NCBI GenBank assembly: GCA_011009095.1
Contig: VTPC01091272.1
Location: 421,016-485,015 of the forward strand
Source: Ignelater luminosus
Lineage: Eukaryota; Arthropoda; Insecta; Coleoptera; Elateridae
Length of the DNA: 64,000 nt
Reading direction: 5' to 3'
The position numbers were made by a program, and so were the translations under genes. Position 1 is the stretch's first letter, and each line of letters opens with the position of its first letter. The notes beneath the pieces were generated by a model that made no database searches, was not told the origin of the DNA, and worked only from the letters and a program-made list of their open reading frames with translations. Below, piece after piece: positions 47,827 to 60,379 of the stretch.

Positions 47827-49915
47827 TATCACAATCAACAGAAAACATACAAGAAGGAATCATTATTTATTAAGTTAGAAAATTTAAAGCATTATAAAAT
47901 AATTCTTGAAAGCAGGAAATTATACTAAGAAAATTTAAAATTCTCAGAAAGTAACTTTGTTAACACCTTTTGATTCGTACTCTTGGTATACAACTTGTGG
48001 GCATTTTTGTTTTTTAAAATAAAACCGCAATTCTCTGTTAATAATAATAATATAAAAAGTAGTTGGAGCTTAGAATTGTTTTGTATGTATAAAATATAAG
48101 CTAACTAGATTTAGAAAAGAAAGTGACTCATTTTTTTACATATTTACATATTTATATTTCAAGAATATTCTTTATTATAATATTAAATGAAGGAAACGCT
48201 GTTAATTATTTCGTATCTATAAAAACAAACATTAACGTTTAGACAATTGAATGTTTCCACATGTTGAAAGATCTCGAATAAAGGAGAGAGAGAAAAGAGC
48301 ACTCAAATAAACTCTTAATAAAATAATAGGGGATTGAAAGGATACTTTAATGGCTTTGTCGATATGTAGTAGGTATACAACAATTCCAGCATTTAAACTT
48401 TGATTAACTCAACTACGTGAGGAATAAATCTCTAAATATTTATTCGTTGCTCATTAGCTTAGGTAATTATCTATTAAAGATATAAACAAGAACCAACCTC
48501 CGAAGTGAACACAGTTTAATCTGCGTATCGTCACTAAATACCGACACTATCAGTGCAGGAAACCTTTGGTGATGCAAGTTGATAACGGCTTGTTGTAAAT
48601 TATTGTTAGAGGGATCATCATGTCAAAACCTCCGGATCCTGTTCCAGGACGAGTTGTTGCCAGGATCGATAATTCGTGTTTTGGGTATTATACGCCACAA
48701 CTCGTGCGTTTTATTCAAACAGTGGCAAATTTTAGCACAGTGATTTATTAGCCGGAATATAGGGTTTTTACCAAAATTGTTTAGTTTATATTATGTGTGT
48801 CAGTTTTAATGCCATTTAGGTAAACAGTTTTTAAATACATTTGCCTGCGTGTAAAATTAACTTTCGAACGGAAATAGAGGCATTAAATATGCCTAGTTTA
48901 TTCTATTTTACTTTACATTTTGATTCTTCGACGGAACAAGGGTTTTGTTCCGAATTCCAACCACATACTACCACATACATTTAGCAGCAGTATTTGGGCC
49001 GTGCTGGTATATCGAACATTACTTCATGTTACATATGTAGTTACATGAAAACGTTAATAAATTCTCACTGCAAACCGTTTTAAACAAAGAAAAATATTTT
49101 TAAACTTTATCATGAAAATTTATTTAGTTCGTGTAGAATTTCTTCTAAATCATTGTTGATGAATTCCTGTAACTATTAGTCCCATGAGGCTTTAAATCAA
49201 AAGTGTTATATAAAATTTAAACGCGCAATACTCAGAATTTAATATGTTACCCTTACTAAGTTCAAATTACGAAGTTTTGAATAAATAATTAAGAGGTAAA
49301 GGATAATCCAGGCGCGATTAGACAGACACCCGAGTTCCACGTAGGATAATTATCACATGCGCCAGGTTGAAACTATGGCAGTCTCCAATGTATGTGTACC
49401 AACAAGCGGCAAACTAGCTACATCATGAACTATGTATGTAAAGACATTAATGGTAATTAGGTGATGAATAATGACTTTCCCACTATAAGCTGTGCAATAT
49501 TGCCCGTTGCTTCTATGAACCAAACGGATATTAATTTTGGAAATATTCGGCCACAGATTTTAAACACAATGAAATTGTGCTGGCTCGCATTAACAAATTT
49601 ATCAACTGTACATAAGCAGGCAGCCCATCTCTATCATAAAACTGTCCGTATCGATTAGAAAGCGGTTCTAAACGAAATTGTTTTATTACAACTTTTATTG
49701 AAACAGTAGCTCTGCAAATTAGCAAGAATAAAAATGTTAATAAACGTTCTGAAACTTTTACACGGCTTCTGTCAGCAGGAATCATTTTTAACAAAACGAT
49801 AATAATCAATTAGTTGGAAATATAAAGTAAAATTTAGTAGAATGAAAGTTTTTTCTCTATCAATTTTTACTTTTAATATGCTGGCCTAATATTTTTCTTT
49901 TCATACTTTCCACAG

Positions 49916-49960
49916 GCAATAGCTGCTTTTAAAAACTCTCTGAACTCTGTAATTATCTAA
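49916..49960 (+). CDS. Possible short terminal exon
   Basis: An excellent acceptor (TTTTTCTTTTCATACTTTCC ACAG, ending 49915) is followed by a frame of 14 codons (AIAAFKNSLNSVII) and a TAA stop at 49958-49960, with AATAAA immediately after (49961). A possible in-phase donor exists upstream (TCCAATGTATGTG near 49390), but no upstream exon is convincing. The product is unknown. Confidence 0.18.
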   Translation, partial: AIAAFKNSLNSVII

Positions 49961-52900
49961 AATAAAATTCGTAGTATAACCATTAATAAAATGCACCAAA
50001 CTAGTAGCATATGGCGGCCTCTCGCGTGTAAAAAATTGTTTACGAGAGAAACAAACAGTTCGAATAGAATCTGTTTTATAGAAAATGCCATAACTAACCC
50101 ATATGTCTTTTAATTTAAAAAGTTAGAAAGAGCATCATTACTTAACGTACTAATTGTAAGAAGATTCATCATTACTGCAAATACAATAGCATTTGCATTT
50201 GCATTACAAAATTTCTCAATTCTTATTTAATACTTTTGACATTAAAAAACTGAAAATCCATCCATTCTTTAATTTGAAATAAGTAGATCTCCAGGGCTAT
50301 ATCCCCTACTTATTTTGAACTAATGGATTCATTTTATAAATCAAAAGGGTTCAAAGAATTCTTCATTCACATGTTTTATGTTCGCTAGTTACCCAACTAT
50401 TTTTGCAAATTAGCCTATAATCCAGAAGTATATTATTTAGTCGGATGCACTTACCGTACTTTTACCCGAGTAATAAGTTGTCGGTCTTCGTCACACTTCT
50501 TTTATTTTACTGATAGTAATCTGTAGCACAGACAGGTTATGTTCAGCTTCTTGCAAGAATCTCAACTTTATTTTTCCAGGATAGAATTTAAAATTCTGAT
50601 ATAAATAACTAAAAAGATTTAAATTGTAAATTGAAATAATTAAAATTCTTTAAGAAGCTAAGCATGGCCTTTCTAGCTCCTTCAGAGTATTACGATTATA
50701 TTTTTAAGTTCTCGTTATATTCGTACGTGCACGATTTATTTATTGCTTAAAACACAGGTCTTTTAAACAATTTATTGTAATTATACATCACACAGAAACA
50801 CTAATTAAAATATAAATAACAGGAATTATTTTAAAATCACCATCGATAATATAAACGTCACGTCGCGTCGGTATGAAGAACGAACTAATAAATGTGTTAC
50901 TTTCCATTTAAACTTGGTGTTAGATTAGCATCTGGAACTAGTTGCTTATCATTTTATATTTCGTTGCCATTTTAGCTTAAATAATCACAATCGAATTATT
51001 TTGTTGCGATAAGGATCCTCTTTTATATTAAATGTTGAATTTTTACTGTTCGAGAATAAATTTTTCATTCACTTACACTTTTATTTTGGTTGGCTTGGAT
51101 ATGTTCAAAAAAAGAAAATAGATTAGAATTCTACATCAGTAGAAAGAAATAAACGGTCCTCAAATGACTGAATCTTCTTTACTTTAAAATAACCAAACCA
51201 GTTTTAAAACTATTTGACGACTGAAGAGCCTTCGAAAGATCACATTGATCATTTTCAAATCCAAGCTGTCCTTATCTAAATTAAAGTTGATGTGATTTGC
51301 CATAACGCATTTTGCAAACAAACCAAAGGAGAGTGATGATGAGATAGACTTTATTTAACACTTTCCACAAGAGCATTCACTTCTCGATATGGATTCTAGT
51401 TTCTGAAACACAAAAAAACTTCTTTGATTGGGCTTCAATTGAAAGGAATCAATCTAAAATCAAAATTACTATTACATCTGGTCTTTATAAATTTCCAGAA
51501 GGTTTTTGACTAGGACTGATGTTAAAAGTAATGGGTGTTGTTTTACAGCAAACAGCTAGAAGATAATGACAAATAACAATAGGCATTCAAACTATAATAA
51601 CAAAGTAAACGAATACCTGGGACATCTGCCAAAACTAGGAAAGCAAAACCAAACAACAGAAGTAATCCAAAAAATAACAACAAGTTGAGTTCCTGTTAAG
51701 CGCCCAATAAATTTTCTAAAATGAAAAAACCGCAGTCTTCTCTAAACCAAAACTCCACAACATATGTAATTCCAAAAAGGAAAACGCAAATAATGGATGA
51801 AACTAAAGACATTGACATAAAAGCACAAACAAGAATCACAGAAGTGCTTTAGAAAATACTGAAATTAAATAAAGAAGGGTGGGACATGTTAAGTAATAGA
51901 AAATTACTTGATGACTGGACCAATTGCACTAGAAGCTGATACTCACAGACATTGAAAAAAATATTAGTAAAACCCAACGAAGATGATAGATGACATCAAT
52001 AGATACTGGATACATGCAAGCAATAGATAGCATTGAACGGTACAAGACCAAACAAATTTGAAAACTTAAGGAAGACCTCCATGAAAAGCTGAATTTCGTT
52101 AGGTTGAAGAACCAAAAAAAGAGCAAAGACGTCTGGATATTTCGACAAGCAAACACTAACTTTATTTGATCAAGCAATTTAGTTCTGCTTACCTGTAAAA
52201 TATGCCAAAGTGTTTTGTCGTTATACGAGCTAATTTGGAACCACCTGGGATATTTTAACATTTGTTTTTGGGTTTTGTCTACTGTTAGAATTAGAAGCAT
52301 CTTGACGGGTAGCCAAATTTTTTTTATCATCAAACTGTCCAGTACAAGAATGTTTATCTCACTTACCCGTAATAAAACTTAAACAATTAGATTCAAGAAC
52401 ATTGCTAAAGTCGATAATTATAGAGCGAAAAATACAATAAAGAACTGAAACATAAAACCAAATATTGGAGAAAAAACATTCAGACTACAATGACAGCCAG
52501 ATGAGGCTCAGCCTAAGCAGACTAAGCCCTAGCTAAAGATATACTACTTGATAGCTCCAATCGAAATGGCTCGATAGTTTCTTGTAATCAATTTTTTTTT
52601 GAAGAGAGAATAGGTATGGCTTAACCAGCTTTAAACAGTCGGTTGCCTTAGGGTGAATAGGGAATGTTTGGGGAAAATAGAATAAATAAAACAGCAAAAC
52701 TCGGTAAGTTTTTAATAACATCTATGCATACGTATTTATTCAAATAGTAAATAAGTATTTTATTTATTTCAGCTTGGAGAAGGACAAATTATTAGTTATT
52801 TAACACACAAGTTTTAGAAGCAAGTTCCAAAGCTAAATGAGCTTAGGTTTGGTTACTGGTTGGGACCTTAGAAAAAAAATCTTTGCAACCTGTGGTTATA

Positions 52901-53134
52901 CCACTAAGAGTGACAGTTCTAAAATATCATTTTTTCCGGAACCCTCATTACTCTATAATCAAGAGAGAAACAGGCTGTGTTGCTTTATACTTTTTTAAAC
53001 TCTTTCAAATATTGTTTATAGAAAAATGCCGAAAGAAATCCAAAATATTTGGGAATGCAAAGCATAACCACAACAAACTCCGTTTTGCTACTGAATTCGA
53101 GCAACAGTCGGTTCACAAAAATAAGTAAACATTT

Positions 53135-53385
53135 ATCTTTCGGCGGTCATTTTGACCATGTTGCTAAGGTGTTATCAAAAAACTAAAGATATACGTATCT
53201 CTTATTTCTTGAAGTAGAATACGATTCTAAAGTAAAAACAAAATTTTTCAAAAGTTTTTAAATTTCGGCGGCCATTTTAATCATGTTCTTGAAGACATGT
53301 CAAAAAACGAAGCCACCACGTTGTTTTTAGTTTTTGGTGTAGAATGCAAATCTGAAGTCAAAATTAAAAATTTTTAAAAATGCGG
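53135..53385 (+). repeat. Two-unit diverged tandem repeat
   Basis: Two units of about 120-125 bp lie head to tail. Each begins with TTTCGGCGG(T/C)CATTTT, continues through ATCATGTT or ACCATGTT and TCAAAAAAC, and ends in an A/T-rich part with GTAGAAT and AAAATTTTT. A short GACA-rich simple repeat (GGACAGACAGACACACGGAC, about 53384-53403) follows directly. This layout resembles interspersed repeats with microsatellite tails, but the class is unknown. Confidence 0.65.
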
Positions 53386-53429
53386 ACAGACAGACACACG
53401 GACTTCGTAAATTCAGTAACGACTCTAAA

Positions 53430-56400
53430 AGAGTTCGTTGACTATTGGCGGGGTTGTGAAAGCATAGTAAACCACCTATAATATTAAGTCCTTATAGAAG
53501 TACGATGTTTAAGTACCGGAATTGGGGGGTTTTCCAATTTAAGACAGTGAATTGTCAAAGGGCTAGTTAAGTCAAGGAGAGAAGATCTAAGTGTAAACAC
53601 GATTTTTGCAAATTAACGATGGCAAAAGAAGTGAAGGACGACAATGAGATTTGTCTACGATCAGCGGTCAATGGAATAACGCAACCAATTCTGTCAATTT
53701 TGTGAATCACCCAGTCTCATCAATGATAAATGTCTTCAGACCGGGTTTTCCCAAATAACGTTTTTCCTTGATTGCAGGATTTGCAGAAAAATAGGGTGTA
53801 GTCAATTGTTTGAAGCAGAACGTACTACATATGTGCTTTAATAGATACAGTTAGTTATCTGAAAACTATTGTTTATTATGGCTGAGACTAGGCAGATCTG
53901 TAGCAAATAGAACAAGTATCAAAATTTTGTAGGTCAGAATAAATCTGAATTTTTACGAAATAGTATTTTATTCTCAAACAAAGTTGATACAACGTTTTGT
54001 TTCTTGTGAATAATTGAAGATTTCTAAAAATATGATTAGATAGTTTTTGGTCGATGAGACGAAAGAACGGGAGATGACGTGAAACTGTTTTTGGTAAGGG
54101 ATTATCTGGGTCTGTTTGGATTGAGTTTGGTTGAATGGTTGACTACAATGTGAGCGTCAAATGTTTAATTAAATTAATAAGGTTCTTCTCCACTACTCGT
54201 TTTGCAAGGTACTCTTGAAAGAATTAAATATCCAGTTGTACAGATCTAAAGCACATAAAACAATAGCGTTCGACGCAGTAGATAAAAACCTTGTAGGTAT
54301 GTACCAAGGCATAATTTTGATTCTTGAAGTAGCCTTCCTAGTTGATATAGCAGTATTGTTGATTTTTCTTAATGGCAGAGACTTAGTAACGATTAAAGAT
54401 ATTCAAGATATTCCGATCATTTCTAAGATAAAATTAAAATAGGACAAACCTAACAATTATTTTTAATACAATTTTAAACAATAAAAGAAAGTTGTAATGG
54501 TCCCTTCCACAAAGAGAACTCGCCATCCGTTACTGTTAATTTTTCTTTTCACTGTAATGTAGTAAAGTAGGAAATTTACTAATCGCGTGTAATTTTAGGG
54601 TTTGTCAAAATTTTAAACGTTCATAATTTCTAATTAAATTACGGAATTGGAATTTTTAGAATTATTTAACAAGAGAGATAACCGATAACTATTATTTATT
54701 CTTTAGAATATTCCAAAATTTTGCGAACTGCATGTTTATTCTAATTCCAGTAATTAATAACATTATTAGTATTGGTAACCATATTATGGTCACGTCCTAG
54801 TTTGTTCTTTAGAAATTAGGACAACCTTCATTTGTTATTCACATAAGCAAGCAAACACTATTTTAGCTTGATAAAGATTGCACTTCTAGTACATTAAACG
54901 TTTTGAAATATTAGAAAATGCAAATGAAAAAGACCACTACGTTATTAATTTTGGTTTGATGAAAATATTGATTTGTGCAAATTTATATATGCACGAACCG
55001 ACGTGTAGGTATGTGTATGTTAAAAATAGAGAAAGTCTTCCTATGTTTACCACATTTGTATTTTATTAAAGTTGAAATCAAGTTACATGTATATGTACAT
55101 ATAAAATGATAATGAAGTAATATAACTCCCAAGTAGTGTTTACATGTTACTCGAGCGCCTTAATAAGAAAAATTCAGCAACTACTGCGGGTTTATATGCT
55201 TACGTGATTTGATTTTATAACTAAAATTTTACTGCAACTCATACAAATTTTTGATTTGCATCTTCTTAAACGCTTTATATACAAAACAATTTGGTTGCGG
55301 ATAATTTGGTAACCTCTTGTTGAAAATCACAAAAATACAATTATACTGTTATGTCACTGTCAGTTTTAGATTAGCCATGCACTATTTATAAATTGCGTGA
55401 AATTCCATCTACGATTGTAGCTGATTGATAAGATAACAATGTATTTCCAACTAATAATAATATCAACATAGTTTTAAGTACCCAAATCAGTGATTGTTCA
55501 CATGTTATTTATAATAAAACCGCTTGTGTGATAAGCAATGATCAAGCAGCTGTTTCCGGTAGTTACGTCACATCCGAGTTACGCGCCGTTACACTTGCGC
55601 CAACTTATACAGTAAACGTAATTTGGGTTGCTTAAAATTTTATTGGCGTTTAAATCAGATACCAATTGGCCATCTAAATATTCGCTACTTTGTATATCTT
55701 TCACGCAGGACGCTAAATTAACTGACCGTGATGATGAGTTCCAAATGATTTTTGTGTTGTTTAAATCAGATTTTCTCTTATTTTTTTTTCTATTTTTAGT
55801 TTATTTGTGATTATTGATTAAACTTATCATATGAACACCCGCTGCTATACATCAGGTGGCCTCACACGTGCATTTTAAAACACAATTTAAAGTAAATGTA
55901 TTATTGCTTTGTTTGCTTTTATAGTCTACTTTACATTTTCATGAAACCGTTTCTGTTTTACCACCCTTTGACGAATTTATACTATATACTATTATTATTT
56001 ATAACGAGATTGGGGGAAATACCAAAAAGGTGTTTAAATATATTTACAACATATTATTCTATTTTTGTTTAAACTTTAAAGTAATAACATAATGTAATTA
56101 ACTTTCCACAAAATGATTTGAATTTAATTAAATCACAAACAAGAACACAAACTACAAATGTGTAAACAATAGTTATTTGTGTTACAAGGGAAAAAAGCGG
56201 TACTTTTTTTCCCGCGTGCCCACCAAAGCACACGAGGCCTTAAAAAAATTAACAAAAATTTAAATAAATGTTATTTTACATTAAGAATTTACTTTTGAAA
56301 AATAATTGTAAGATAGCTTTGGTATTCAAAACGCATCTAAGAAAAAAACCAAATAGAAATTTGTCTCTTCGTCTCCCACTCAAATATAATTGTCAACCAA

Positions 56401-57890
56401 AAATATTTATTACTGCTTTTCGCCTTGATTAGTACTAATTAGTTTCTTTTGAACTACAATTAGAAATATCCTGAACTGAACAATCGTGATTCTAGACATA
56501 CGTATTTAAGAGCACAAATATGGGTGCTATTTCAAGGTCTTGCACAAAATTCTATACGTCCTTAATGGAATTATTTAATTTAAAAGAATTTGTAATATGT
56601 GCAAAATAAGTATCTGATTTAAGAACATTCTTTTGCACTTATACTCATGATTTTTAGATTTTTCCACGTGATTACAGGTACTTAGTAAATACTTAGAGAC
56701 TCTTCTTAACATGATATTGCACGAAAATCATAAAACAATGACAACAAACAAGTTACTTAAGAAAGAATTCAAGTATACGTTCTCATTCATAACCTCTTGA
56801 AAAAATATGAACTCGCTTGATATCAAGATAGCATTTCCATTAATAGAACGTTATCGTTGTGATTACTATCGGTAAGCAGAAGTATCCACGCGTCAACAAT
56901 ATTGTTTTCGCTTAAAGGTTAAATACTTACCTAGCAACAATCTTCCAATTGATAATATTACACTGAAAGACTGGAAAGATCTAGATTTTAAGCGTCTGTT
57001 AACCTTTGTCAAAAAATGAGTTCATTTTTAATATTACAACCATCTTCTTATAAATCTGAAAATAGCATATTTGTTTCATGAGATTTGTTTTGCAATTAAC
57101 AAATCGACATGTGACATAATTATCATCGTATCATTGATAAGTTTATTAGAAACTCGGCCTGTATCTACTGAATTTTTCAATTAAGGATTGTATCCTTTTT
57201 CTGAATTGACGTACAAAATATGGGTTGAATTAGAACACAAAAACATGTTTATAAAATGATTAATAATTCATACAAATTACCTGGATTGCATATTCAGTAA
57301 ATCTTTGAATTGAGAGTCGAAATAAGCAAACTGGATCTTAATGAATATCTGAATAATTATTATGTAAAAGAAAACCTTTCTGAAATAAAAATTATAATCT
57401 CTAAAAATTCATTATAATTGTTTTGTTTAATAAGGAAGAAGAAACGGAGTTGTGCAGGTGTGCACTTAGCACGCTCGTTGTTGCAACTTTTCCAATCTGA
57501 TGTTTGATAAATTCTGCAATTGCATTTAGTGTTTAAAAAGACACTTAAAACTGCTTAATTCCTTACGATTATTGTACAAAATTTGCATGCCTGTTATCGG
57601 CCACTTTTTTGACCTCCATTCAAACACGTACAACTTGTTATGTGGCCACTCTTCTAGTCATTCTTGTGCCACTCTCTTTGATATCACTAGATAAATAAAC
57701 AAATCTCCTTAAACACTTTCATCTTGCAAGGATCTATTTTTTAATGCTCGTAGCCACGTCTGATAATATAATGGAGATTTTGAATACTTTTCAAGAGCTC
57801 GTCACTGGTGCGTATTGATACAATCGTTAACTGCAATGATTATTAAACCATGTAATAATATTCTTGTGCTCTATTTCAAACACAAGACTC
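53430..57890. other. AT-rich stretch without recognised genes
   Basis: No gene, RNA or mobile element could be supported. A small cluster around 55555-55600 (GGTAGTTACGTCACATCCGA, then GTTACGCGCCGTTAC) has a CRE-like core and local CpGs in an otherwise AT-rich area, possibly regulatory. Confidence 0.35.
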
Positions 57891-58479
57891 AACCTTTTAG
57901 CTTTATTTACCTCTTACTTCTTGCTTTTCTTCTGGTTAGCAATTAAATCTTGAATCGCAAATTTGGACTCTTGCAATTTCTCTTGTGCTACTGTCTCGCA
58001 GGTGTTTGTCATTCTCTTTACTTTATAACCCAACATCAATTCACCTGAACCCCGGTTAAAACTTCGTTGCATCGTTTGATTTAAAGAAAACTTTTGCTTC
58101 TACAACTGTTGGTCCTATTCTTGAGGCACTCTTTAAGAAAAGTTAGTATAATAACTCTGTTTTACCTTTTTATCTGTGCATCCGTCCTGTAGGTTTGAAC
58201 GAAAATGCTGGTTAACACAATTTGCTTTTCTGCAAGATTCTTAAAAATCTTTGCTTTTAGAAACTCTGCCTTTCGAAAGATAGGGTGTGTTCGCGCAAGA
58301 AGTTTAATACTTCAGTAGCGTTAATGGTTAATTTGGAAAACAATCAGACTTCAAACATGTAGCATTTACATGTTACAGGAATTTCCTAGTGGTCGATGTG
58401 CACCGTTTTCTACTGTTTTCCATAATGCACTTTCTTTATTCATTTAGTGTAAGAGTCCTTCAACTTTTCTTTGGTTATG

Positions 58480-59565
58480 ATTATATCCAATGTGTTTTAA
58501 ATAATTTCCCAGTTACCTGATAGTAAACTTCCTTATATTTTCAAAGTGGTATTTCTTCTAGGGTCTTCTCTGACTTCAGATGTAAAATTTCCGAGCAGTA
58601 TCAAATACGTTTTTCATGTCCAACGGAACCACCTTAGTATGTTGTTTGTTTGTCCTACTTCCTTTAATACGATATCACCTACACAGTTGGCTGTTCGAAA
58701 CCTTTTTTCTAATTTCCAGGTCATGAATAGATTTTTTCGCCAATAGTTTATTCAGTATCTTGTTTAAAATCAGGCAAGGGCTCTTGCTATTACTTTTCGA
58801 AATTCAGACTATTCCGAATAATTTTCCAACAACTATCATACATAGTTCTCTACCACCTTTCATAGCTGTTTGACTTTCAGTGCTGTTACGTTGTCTGCCT
58901 CTAATGCCCTTTCATTGTCATCTTCTGAATGATATTTCTTATATCTTACTTCGTTGCTTTTTTCTCAACTAATTGAGACTATATGCTATTCTCTTCTTTA
59001 ATTTATTGTTGTTCGTTATTATTCTCTTTTTTATCCAAGAGAAAATATTTGTTTAGTAACGCTCTATGTATACCTTCTTCATCCGTGATCCACGTTCCAT
59101 TTTCCGGTTGTACAGACGTCATGATTCTGGCTCTCTTCTATTCCCCAATAATTCTGTACAGGAGAGACTGGAAGAATTTATCTAACTTTATGAACGACTC
59201 CATTTTTTTATTTTGACAAATTCCTATTATCTGCCTTCTATTCCTTCAAAGATCGCTTTTTAGCTTTATAAACGTCTCTATTATCTTGTGTTAGTTCCAC
59301 CACCAACCAGGATGATTTCTTCAAATCCGTCTAAGTTGCTGTCTCTCAGAACTTCTATAATTTCCCAGCCATCCTCTGAACATCTTCGTCGCTATGTAAA
59401 ATATTGCAGCTACCATTGTCAGTCTTCTCGCCGACTCAACAAAACTGTTCAGTTTGCTGTTCTCATGGCGTATGTCTCGATAGCTTCCTTGACAATAACA
59501 AATATTGATCAAACTTTCTTCTTCTTCTACTCGCCGCTGTTTAACCTGCAGAATTGTATTTAAAG
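58480..59565 (-). mobile_element. LINE fragment, reverse transcriptase region
   Basis: The minus strand carries broken frames of a non-LTR retrotransposon ORF2, N-terminal side at higher coordinates. NRDVYKAKKRSLKE lies near 59240-59285. NGTWITDEEGIHRALLNKYF (about 59045-59105) is typical of the segment between the endonuclease and the reverse transcriptase. VVPLDMKNVFDTARKF (about 58584-58633) matches reverse transcriptase motif A with its catalytic Asp. Stops and frame changes are many. The plus strand is accordingly pyrimidine-rich, and that bias reaches to about 57900, so the relic may be longer. The clade is not fixed. Confidence 0.55.
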
Positions 59566-59874
59566 TGAGGGCGATCCAGCTTCTACTGTTAATAGTCTTA
59601 AACGTCGCTAAGCTATCTCTATCAGTTTAATACTTGCTCGTCTTTGTTATCTGTCAGTTCCCTACCTCACCTCACAATCATGCTCTTAGCGAACAGATCT
59701 CCTACCATCACACACTTCTCTCCTCCTCAACTCTTTATTTATATTCTCTATCCAACTTAATGACGTCATCGTTTGAATATTAATCCAGAATGTTAACTAT
59801 AAATACTTTATGTTCTTAAATTCTGTAAAAACAACTACATTGCTTCAACATCTAGAAAAGTATCTCTAGCCACT

Positions 59875-60372
59875 GTGTGTACAAAAAAGAGATGCACCCC
59901 AATGAGCTGCTTTTTTTACCTTCAGAATTCGTTTTTACACTTAAAGCAAACACTTTTGTGTTATCAAATGCAAACAACAAATCTCATATCATTTGTTCTT
60001 ACAAGGTTTCTTCTGCTCTATTCACTTCAAGTGTTCAACAAAGATCTAAGAGGAAGAAAACCGAAAAAACAGAAGTATTTGTTTAGGAGTATTTTTATTT
60101 TGGAAGAACTGAAAGCAAAAGGAAACTGGACGTACTGCAAAACATACAAACAAAACACTAACTGCACTGCAACGGTTATCAATTTGAAAAGAAAAGAAAC
60201 ATATTATGCCCTTAAATTATTATGTTTGTTTTGGCGTAAAATACTCTGTCCAAAATATATTTTTGAGAATTTCTACATAGAAAAATTAAAATTCGACAGA
60301 GGCCAAGTCTATATATTTCTTCTAGTACTTACTGAAGACAACTTTTTATGTGTACAACTAGAGATCTTTTAA
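59875..60372 (+). CDS. Unexplained 165-codon open frame
   Basis: This is one of the longest open frames in the window and much longer than expected by chance in DNA so poor in G and C. The product would be basic, Cys- and Lys-rich, with a hydrophobic N-terminal third (LISFVLTRFLLLYSLQ) and a lysine-rich middle (KDLRGRKPKKQKYLFRSIF). An overlapping frame (59877-60086) also looks protein-like, and an acceptor-like TTTTTTTACCTTCAG ends at 59925. No domain or family is recognised. It follows the minus-strand LINE fragment and could be part of another repeat, a host pseudogene, or chance. Confidence 0.3.
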   Translation: MCTKKRCTPMSCFFYLQNSFLHLKQTLLCYQMQTTNLISFVLTRFLLLYSLQVFNKDLRGRKPKKQKYLFRSIFILEELKAKGNWTYCKTYKQNTNCTATVINLKRKETYYALKLLCLFWRKILCPKYIFENFYIEKLKFDRGQVYIFLLVLTEDNFLCVQLEIF

Positions 60373-60379
60373 CTTTCTA

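Larger units (their letters stand above)
47070..53130. other. Long AT-rich stretch without recognised genes
   Basis: Open frames are of chance length, including one of 134 codons on the minus strand (51929-52333) with no recognisable motif. Small features are the inverted motif copy at 47791-47826 and a splice-bounded terminal exon candidate at 49916-49960. A (GCATTT)-type triplet of units lies near 50192-50207. The rest shows nothing that can be assigned. Confidence 0.4.

Noticed and set aside
51929-52333. 134-codon minus-strand open frame
   Set aside because: It has no motif, splice context or compositional support, and one such frame is near the chance level in 64 kb of this composition.
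52772-52816. Short frame after TTTATTTCAG (LGEGQIISYLTHKF, then stop)
   Set aside because: Only 14 codons with no supporting upstream exon.
54215-54442. 75-codon frame ending in hydrophobic residues, with a GTATGT donor inside
   Set aside because: There is no ATG start, no clear acceptor, and no recognised family.
59760-59770. TGACGTCA-type sites (also near 41537)
   Set aside because: Perfect CRE-like octamers occur by chance at this sequence length; no promoter context was seen.
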